Assembly: GCA_900766785.1 (NCBI GenBank)
Contig: CAAFWT010000106.1
Location: forward strand, 1 to 9,257
From: an uncultured Paraprevotella sp.
Lineage (GTDB): Bacteria > Bacteroidota > Bacteroidia > Bacteroidales > Bacteroidaceae
Direction: 5' to 3'
DNA length: 9,257 nt
Shown here: positions 4,377-9,257 of the stretch, in pieces
Layout: every line of letters begins with the position of its first letter
Position numbering within the stretch: the first letter of the stretch is position 1
Position numbers and translations under genes: made by a program
Notes under the pieces: generated by a model
The model's database searches: none
Told to the model about the DNA's origin: nothing
Seen by the model: only the letters and a program-made list of their open reading frames with translations

Positions 4377-6110
4377 ATGATCACATTTGCCGTTCGCCTC
4401 TCCATGGCGACTTTCTTAGCCATTGGGCTTTGCCCCTCTGTTCAAGCACGTAAGAGAGAACTTCCAAAGCCTGTGCCTTACAGCCAGGTGACTCTGGATG
4501 GTGCTCTTTCCACCCGAGTAAAACAGAATATGAAGCGCCTGGAGGAAGAGAAATATTGGCCGCAGAATGTATTCCTTACTGAAGAACAGTCGGGCGACTG
4601 GCCAGGTGATACGGAGGGACGTACTATACTGGCACTCACTCTGGATGCTCAGGCATCACATAGCACACCCCGTTACCTGGAGGAAATCATACGCAGGGTG
4701 CCCGCACATCTGAATGAGAAGGGATATATGGGAACCATTCATCCTGTGGCTCACGAACAGCAGTTGTCGGGCAATGGATGGATGCTGCGTGCCCTCTGTG
4801 AGTATTATCTCTGGAAGAAGGATGAAGGGGTGAGGCAGGTGATAAGCAGCATTGCCCGCAATCTCTTCCTTCCGCTCTCCGAACAGTTTGCCAGCTATCC
4901 CATAAGTCCAGAGGATCGGGTGCAAGGCCAAGGTGCAGAGTCGGGAAATATTGTTGCTTCGAGGGACAGATGGATGCTCTCCACCGACGTGGGTTGTGTG
5001 TTTATCGGTATGGAGGGCCTTATCCACGCCTATGCCGTACTGGGTGATGAGGATTTGAAGAAACCTATCGAGATTCTCCTCAATCGATTCCTGCAGATGG
5101 ACCTTACAGGTATCAAGGCCCAGACTCATGCCACGCTGACTGCTTGTCGCGGACTGTTGCGCTATGCCCAACTGACTGGCGAGCGCCGATGGGTGGATGA
5201 AGCGGAGAAACGTTTCTCTATCTACATCCAGAATGGTATGACGGAGAATATGGAGAACTACAACTGGTTTGAGCGGTTCAATACCTGGACAGAGCCCTGT
5301 GCGATAGTGGATTCGTATATGCTGGCCGTGCAGCTCTGGCAGCAAACCCAGAAGCCAGAGTATATGGAGTGTGCCGAACAGATTTATTATAATGCCATCT
5401 GTCATACACAACGTTACAATGGAGGATTCGGATGTGACAACTGTCCGGGCAAGGCCATAGGCCAGAAGAGGCTCAGGGTGCATGCTCCCGAAGCACATTG
5501 GTGCTGTACCATGCGTGGTGGCGAAGGATTGTCCTCGGCCGTGCATTATACTTGTTTCTCTGCTGGCCGTGAGGTGTGGATGCCTTTCTTCCGAAGTGGT
5601 CAGTTCTCGTTGCCAGTATCCAAGGGTGTCCTCCATCTGGATGTCCGCACCTCTTACCCCTTTGAGGGACGTGTGGAACTCGCGGTGAAGGAGGCTGCTG
5701 CAGGTAAGGTGTCGTTGCATCTGGCTGCACCTTCGTGGATATCAGATGCTCGGCTGAGTCTCAATGGCGAGGAGGTGAAGGCTGTCCTGCAGGATGGTTT
5801 CCTGGTTCTGAACCGCAGATTCCGTGCCGGTGATGTGGTCCTGCTCCAGTTTGATATGCCTGTACGTGTGGAGAAGACGCTCAATGCGGCCAATATGGAT
5901 GCCCAGTGGCGCCGTGTCTTTGCGGGTCCCCTCCTTTTAGGAACCGAAGAGGCAGCAGAGATCTCCTTGCCTCAGCATCCCGAATGGGAACGCATAGGGG
6001 AGAGGGAATGGTTGCTCAAGGGAAGCAACACGAAGTTTACCCCTGTGTATCACCTGATGGACCAGAAGGTGTGGGCAGGAACAGACTATAGCAAGCAGAT
6101 CCTTTTCTGA
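4377..6110 (+). CDS. Exported glycoside hydrolase, GH127/DUF1680-like
   Basis: A 577-residue protein with a signal peptide (1 to about 24, ending SVQA). The residue before C19 is L, not G/A/S, so no lipobox is evident and it is probably periplasmic. The rest resembles the (alpha/alpha)6-barrel proteins of the GH127 (DUF1680) family, whose founder removes terminal beta-L-arabinofuranose. The zinc-thiolate site of that family, Glu-x-Cys plus a later Cys-Cys, can be matched: E306-P-C308 in WTEPCAIVDS, and C376-C377 in HWCCTMRGGEGL. A YYNAICHTQ helix at 337-345 and a beta-sandwich-like C-terminal half (about 395-577) also fit. Extra cysteines in CDNC (353-356) are unusual. The substrate cannot be told: related families act on arabinofuranose, aceric acid and other sugars. 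No SusC/SusD or other carbohydrate genes adjoin it. Confidence 0.8.
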   Translation: MITFAVRLSMATFLAIGLCPSVQARKRELPKPVPYSQVTLDGALSTRVKQNMKRLEEEKYWPQNVFLTEEQSGDWPGDTEGRTILALTLDAQASHSTPRYLEEIIRRVPAHLNEKGYMGTIHPVAHEQQLSGNGWMLRALCEYYLWKKDEGVRQVISSIARNLFLPLSEQFASYPISPEDRVQGQGAESGNIVASRDRWMLSTDVGCVFIGMEGLIHAYAVLGDEDLKKPIEILLNRFLQMDLTGIKAQTHATLTACRGLLRYAQLTGERRWVDEAEKRFSIYIQNGMTENMENYNWFERFNTWTEPCAIVDSYMLAVQLWQQTQKPEYMECAEQIYYNAICHTQRYNGGFGCDNCPGKAIGQKRLRVHAPEAHWCCTMRGGEGLSSAVHYTCFSAGREVWMPFFRSGQFSLPVSKGVLHLDVRTSYPFEGRVELAVKEAAAGKVSLHLAAPSWISDARLSLNGEEVKAVLQDGFLVLNRRFRAGDVVLLQFDMPVRVEKTLNAANMDAQWRRVFAGPLLLGTEEAAEISLPQHPEWERIGEREWLLKGSNTKFTPVYHLMDQKVWAGTDYSKQILF

Positions 6111-6118
6111 TATGATGC

Positions 6119-7033
6119 TCAGACGTCAAGCGTAAGTCCTTCTCTGGCAAGAATCGTGTGGGGGAAGATGGTCTTGGCCTCGTTGAGCAGAGCCTCTTCA
6201 TCCTGGATGCGTGCGCTGAAATGTCCTATGATGAGCCTGCCTGCCTCGGCATCTCTGGCCACCATGGCTGCTTGCTTGGCTGTGCTGTGATAAGTCTGGC
6301 TGGCACGTGCCAGGAATTCTTCGGGATAAGTGGCTTCATGATAGAGCAGGTTGGCCTTGTGGATGAGAGAGGAGAGCTTGGGCAGATAACAGGTATCGGC
6401 ACAATAAGCATAGGACCTTGGTGGTGCGGCAGGTGTGGTCAGCCGTTCGTTGGGCAGGAATGTGCCGTCGGGTGTCTGCCAGTCGGCTCCAGCCTTGATA
6501 TTGTTTATCTGTGAGATGGGGATGTTGAAGGCATCTATCATCTCTCGTCTGATGTGTGGTAGACCGGGTTTCTCCTTGAAGAGGTATCCGCAGCAGGGGA
6601 TACGATGCTTCAGAGGCAGACTCCATACTGATAGGTTGCGTTCATCCAGGATGAGTTCATGCTTTGTGGGGTCCACGGCATGGAACTCCACGCAGAAGCT
6701 GATGCCTTCGCAATAAGTGGAGAGGATGTTGTCCAGGAATCCTCTGATCTCTTGTGGACCATGGATGTGCAGGTCGGCAGTCCTGCCCAGAAGCGCCATG
6801 GTACTGATGAGGCCTGGCAGTCCAAAGACGTGGTCACCATGGTTGTGGGTGATGAAGATGTGCCCGATGCGTGCCATGGTGAGTCCCATGCGTTGCATCT
6901 GTACCTGTGCTCCTTCTCCGCAGTCTATCATGAAGTATTTGGAGCGGAAATCCACTATCTGTGCTGTGGGCAAGTGCTTCAGGGTGGGTTTGGCAGAGCC
7001 GCATCCCAGTATGTTTACTCTGAATGTTTCCAT
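6119..7033 (-). CDS. rnz: Ribonuclease Z (tRNA 3'-processing endonuclease)
   Basis: RNase Z cuts the 3' trailer from tRNA precursors; it is a cytoplasmic metallo-beta-lactamase-fold enzyme. The 304-residue length is normal for the bacterial short form. The zinc motif THNHGDHVFGLPG lies at 62-74 (H63, H65, D67, H68). The other ligands fit H143 (LPLKHRIPCCGY), D213 (YCADTCY) and H271 (GHFSARI). HEA at 232-234 and HSTAKQAA at 249-256 are also typical. The start METFRVNILGCGSAKPT is the usual N-terminus. It lies downstream of rpsA on the same strand, but a terminator-like hairpin separates them; no clear promoter was found in the 90 bases between. Its stop is 8 bases from that of the convergent GH127-type gene, with no terminator between. 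Confidence 0.96.
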   Translation of the reverse strand: METFRVNILGCGSAKPTLKHLPTAQIVDFRSKYFMIDCGEGAQVQMQRMGLTMARIGHIFITHNHGDHVFGLPGLISTMALLGRTADLHIHGPQEIRGFLDNILSTYCEGISFCVEFHAVDPTKHELILDERNLSVWSLPLKHRIPCCGYLFKEKPGLPHIRREMIDAFNIPISQINNIKAGADWQTPDGTFLPNERLTTPAAPPRSYAYCADTCYLPKLSSLIHKANLLYHEATYPEEFLARASQTYHSTAKQAAMVARDAEAGRLIIGHFSARIQDEEALLNEAKTIFPHTILAREGLTLDV

Positions 7034-7072
7034 CTTGATGTCTTCTGGATTCTTGTTGTTTGGTGATGTGGA

Positions 7073-7097
7073 GATGTGAGAGTGAGAGGTAGTGTGG
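7073..7097. repeat. Purine-rich tract, related copy at 3706-3730
   Basis: GATGTGAGAGTGAGAGG followed by TAGTGTGG, matching the tract at 3706-3730 at about 21 of 25 positions. It lies between the rpsA terminator hairpin and the rnz start, so on the minus strand it would be a CT-rich part of the rnz leader if that gene is transcribed from upstream. Confidence 0.4.
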
Positions 7098-7123
7098 GAT
7101 GTACTGTAGGTACTTGAAATGAA

Positions 7124-7156
7124 GAACGGGGATGGACTTAGAGTCCGTCCCCGTTC
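7124..7156 (-). terminator. rpsA terminator hairpin
   Basis: A 15-position stem (7124-7138 with 7142-7156) with the 3-base loop TAG. The lower part, GAACGGGGA/TCCCCGTTC, is perfect; the single non-Watson-Crick pair is 7133/7147 (T-G on the plus strand, A-C on the minus). It lies about 40 bases beyond the rpsA stop, and on the minus strand it is followed by the T-rich TTCTTCATTTC, which supports an intrinsic terminator for rpsA. Confidence 0.75.
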
Positions 7157-7197
7157 CGTTATTCTCTGTTCTCCATATAGGAGATTCCTGTTTCGGC

Positions 7198-8985
7198 TTA
7201 TTTCTCAGCCTGCATCTTAGCCTTCAGGTCAGCCAGTGCGCTCAGGTCGCCCAGAGTGGTGCTTGCTGCCTGGTTCTGGATTGCAGGTGCCTCTTCCTTG
7301 CGGCTGCTGCTCTGACGCTTTGCCTTCTTAGCCTCGCGAGCTTCGGCACGCTGAGCATCCTCGAAGGTGCGGCTGTGGCTGAGGATGATGCGCTTGCTCT
7401 CCTTGTTGAACTCAATAACCTTGAAGGAAAGCTTCTCGCCCTGCTGAGCCTGGCTGCCATCTTCCTTGACGAGGTGCTTGGGAGTGGCAAAGCCTTCCAC
7501 ACCATACTCCAACTGGATTACGGCGCCCTTGTCCATCATCTCTACGATGGTACCCTCGTGGATAGAGTCCTGCTTGAACACAGTCTCAAATACGTCCCAG
7601 GGGTTCTCCTCCAGCTGCTTGTGTCCGAGAGAGAGACGACGGTTCTGCTTGTCGATCTCCAGCACGACAACATCGATGGTGGCACCAATCTGAGTGAACT
7701 CGCTGGGGTGCTTAACCTTCTTGGTCCAGCTCAGGTCGCTGATGTGAATCAGGCCGTCAACACCTTCCTCAACCTCTGCAAATACACCGAAGTTGGTGAA
7801 GTTGCGTACCTTGGCGGTGTGCTTGCTGCCCACAGGATACTTCTGCTCGATGTTCTCCCAGGGATCTTCCTTCAGCTGCTTGATGCCGAGAGACATCTTG
7901 CGCTCCTCGCGGTCGAGAGTGAGGATGACAGCCTCTACCTCATCACCTACCTTCATGAAGTCCTGAGCGCTGCGCAGGTGCTGGCTCCAAGACATCTCGC
8001 TCACGTGGATGAGACCTTCTACACCAGGAGCAATCTCGATGAATGCACCATAGTCGGCCATCACTACCACCTTACCCTTAACGTGGTCGCCCACCTTCAG
8101 GTCGGGATCCAGAGCATCCCATGGGTGAGGAGTGAGCTGCTTGAGGCCCAGGGCAATACGCTTCTTCTCGTTGTCGAAGTCGAGGATAACAACGTTGATC
8201 TTCTGGTCCAGCTCAACCACTTCCTTAGGATCGCTTACGCGGCCCCAGCTCAGGTCGGTGATATGAATCAGACCGTCTACGCCACCCAGGTCAACAAACA
8301 CGCCGTAAGAAGTGATGTTCTTCACCATGCCCTCGAGTACCTGACCCTTTTCGAGCTTGCTGATGATTTCCTTCTTCTGCTGTTCCAGTTCGGCCTCGAT
8401 GAGTGCCTTGTGGCTCACCACCACGTTCTTGTACTCCTGGTTGATCTTGATAACCTTGAACTCCATGGTCTTGCCCACGAAGATGTCGTAGTCGCGGATG
8501 GGCTTCACATCTATCTGTGAGCCGGGCAGGAATGCCTCGATACCGAATACGTCTACGATCATACCGCCCTTGGTGCGGCACTTCACGAAGCCCTTGATAA
8601 TCTCTTCGCTTTCCAGAGCCTGATTGACACGGTCCCAAGAACGGCTTGCACGTGCTTTCTTGTGAGAAAGGATGAGCTGGCCCTTCTTGTCCTCTTGGTT
8701 TTCAATGTACACCTCTACGGTGTCACCCACCTTCAGGTCGGGATTGTAACGGAATTCGCTTGCAGGTATGATACCATCGCTCTTGAAGCCGATGTTCACC
8801 ACCACTTCGCGCTTGTTCATTGCGATTACGGTGCCATCAACCACATCGTGGTCACTTACCTTGTTCAGAGAGCCGGTGTAGGCTTGTTCTTGTGCCTCGC
8901 GGCTGTCTGAAGTTGTGTTGCCACCATTCTCAAAAGCTTCCCAGTCGAAGTCTGCAATGGGGGCTGTGTTTTTGTAATCTGTCAT
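7198..8985 (-). CDS. rpsA: 30S ribosomal protein S1
   Basis: S1 binds mRNA on the small ribosomal subunit and helps recruit leaders that lack Shine-Dalgarno sequences, as is usual in Bacteroidetes. The 595-residue product has six S1 (OB-fold) repeats at about 48-110, 128-193, 215-283, 301-370, 387-456 and 474-538. Repeats 3-5 show the canonical YGVFVDLGGVDGLIHITDLSW pattern (e.g. 227-247, YGAF at 312-315, FGVF at 399-402) and are linked by LGxKQLxxxPWD motifs. The first two repeats are more divergent, as in other S1 proteins that bind the ribosome through them. A charged tail follows (539-595, rich in K, R, E, A). Start MTDYKNTAP is preceded by an AU-rich leader and a good promoter. Six-repeat length is normal for Gram-negatives. 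Confidence 0.97.
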   Translation of the reverse strand: MTDYKNTAPIADFDWEAFENGGNTTSDSREAQEQAYTGSLNKVSDHDVVDGTVIAMNKREVVVNIGFKSDGIIPASEFRYNPDLKVGDTVEVYIENQEDKKGQLILSHKKARASRSWDRVNQALESEEIIKGFVKCRTKGGMIVDVFGIEAFLPGSQIDVKPIRDYDIFVGKTMEFKVIKINQEYKNVVVSHKALIEAELEQQKKEIISKLEKGQVLEGMVKNITSYGVFVDLGGVDGLIHITDLSWGRVSDPKEVVELDQKINVVILDFDNEKKRIALGLKQLTPHPWDALDPDLKVGDHVKGKVVVMADYGAFIEIAPGVEGLIHVSEMSWSQHLRSAQDFMKVGDEVEAVILTLDREERKMSLGIKQLKEDPWENIEQKYPVGSKHTAKVRNFTNFGVFAEVEEGVDGLIHISDLSWTKKVKHPSEFTQIGATIDVVVLEIDKQNRRLSLGHKQLEENPWDVFETVFKQDSIHEGTIVEMMDKGAVIQLEYGVEGFATPKHLVKEDGSQAQQGEKLSFKVIEFNKESKRIILSHSRTFEDAQRAEAREAKKAKRQSSSRKEEAPAIQNQAASTTLGDLSALADLKAKMQAEK

Positions 8986-9033
8986 ACAGATACAGATAAA
9001 TTAAAGGATTAATAATGTGAATTAACTCGGCTG

Positions 9034-9064
9034 CAAAGGTACTTCTTTTTGTCTCTTCCACCAA
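9034..9064 (-). promoter_or_regulatory. rpsA promoter
   Basis: On the minus strand: TTGG (9061-9064, one mismatch to TTTG), a 19-base spacer, then TACCTTTG (9034-9041), an exact -7 match. The wider GTACCTTTGCA is shared with the valS promoter. Transcription would start near 9027, giving a leader of about 40 AT-rich bases, a plausible site for S1 binding to its own mRNA, though that is inference. Confidence 0.75.
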
Positions 9065-9141
9065 GTCTTTTTGCCAAAGAATGATGCAGTTACGCCAGAT
9101 TAATGGCATATGGGACAAATGTGGTGAGGAATGTGCTTTGC

Positions 9142-9199
9142 TGTTTGGCTTAAACAGTTGCTCTGTTTGACTTAAATGCGTATGTTGTTTGCCTCAAAA
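9142..9199. repeat. Three-unit degenerate array, 22-base period
   Basis: TGTTTGGCTTAAAC (9142), TGTTTGACTTAAAT (9164) and TGTTTGCCTCAAAA (9186) start exactly 22 bases apart, with 11 of 14 positions invariant. The sequences between the cores differ. The first unit is part of an inverted repeat, CTGTTT and AAACAG. The array lies between the rpsA promoter and the hairpin at 9206. Confidence 0.7.
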
Positions 9200-9205
9200 A
9201 CGGAA

Positions 9206-9239
9206 GATGCGAGCATCCGTTTCGTGGAATGCTCGCATC
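9206..9239 (-). terminator. Hairpin, probable terminator of a gene beyond the right edge
   Basis: An 11-bp perfect stem, GATGCGAGCAT (9206-9216) with ATGCTCGCATC (9229-9239). On the minus strand it is followed by TTCCGTTTTTG, a U-rich tail expected of an intrinsic terminator, so it probably ends a minus-strand gene lying to the right of the window. The apex CCGTTTCGTGG nearly matches that of the hairpin at 1866-1899. Confidence 0.65.
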
Positions 9240-9257
9240 ATGAGGGTTGGGAAGTAG

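Noticed and set aside
4377..4448. Lipoprotein signal (cysteine at residue 19) in the GH127-like protein
   Set aside because: The residue before the cysteine is leucine, which breaks the lipobox; an ordinary signal peptide fits better.
4656..5720. A 354-codon open frame on the minus strand within the GH127-like gene
   Set aside because: It is antisense to a coherent exported enzyme, with no recognisable domain, promoter or signal.
7132..8520. A 462-codon open frame on the plus strand opposite rpsA
   Set aside because: It lies wholly antisense to a clear S1 gene, is leucine/valine-rich as expected from reverse-reading its codons, and shows no family features.

Overview
The window looks like chromosomal DNA of a Bacteroidota bacterium, most likely order Bacteroidales (Prevotella/Bacteroides relatives). 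Several gene starts are preceded by the TAnnTTTG -7 element, with a TTTG-like -33 element 19-20 bases further up, typical of the Bacteroidetes primary sigma factor. Clear Shine-Dalgarno sequences are absent. The ECF sigma/anti-sigma operon, the T9SS-tail-like small protein and the GH127-type exported hydrolase also fit this phylum. The genus cannot be fixed from the sequence alone.

Left part (1-1425): the 5' end of valS (minus strand, cut by the window edge) and mazG (plus strand) diverge from closely packed promoters. They are housekeeping genes for tRNA charging and nucleotide-pool sanitation.

Non-coding block (1426-2117): about 690 bases without a credible gene but dense in symmetrical DNA. 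It holds a 20-bp perfect hairpin that probably terminates mazG and sits inside a 3-unit array with 22-base period. It also holds five copies of the palindrome GCAGTGCACTGC at exactly 22-base spacing, a 13-bp hairpin, and a roughly 167-base imperfect inverted repeat that folds over most of its length.

Middle (2118-4033, all minus): a three-gene operon of ECF sigma factor, single-pass anti-sigma-like protein and exported helical Spy/CpxP-like protein. Upstream of it is a 100-residue secreted protein that is almost entirely a T9SS-tail-like beta domain, with a perfect consensus promoter.

Right part (4034-9257): a divergent intergenic region with a (TA)11(CG)4 tract, then an exported GH127/DUF1680-type glycoside hydrolase (plus). 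This converges, with an 8-base gap, on rnz (RNase Z, minus). Next comes rpsA (ribosomal protein S1, six S1 repeats, minus) with its own promoter and terminator. The right edge has a third 22-base-period array followed by a hairpin that is probably the terminator of a minus-strand gene outside the window.

Most genes are ordinary. The unexplained material is the repeat architecture: three sequence-distinct arrays share an exact 22-base period, two lie next to hairpins with nearly the same loop sequence, and there is a long folded element at 1912-2078. These are the best candidates for something undescribed.
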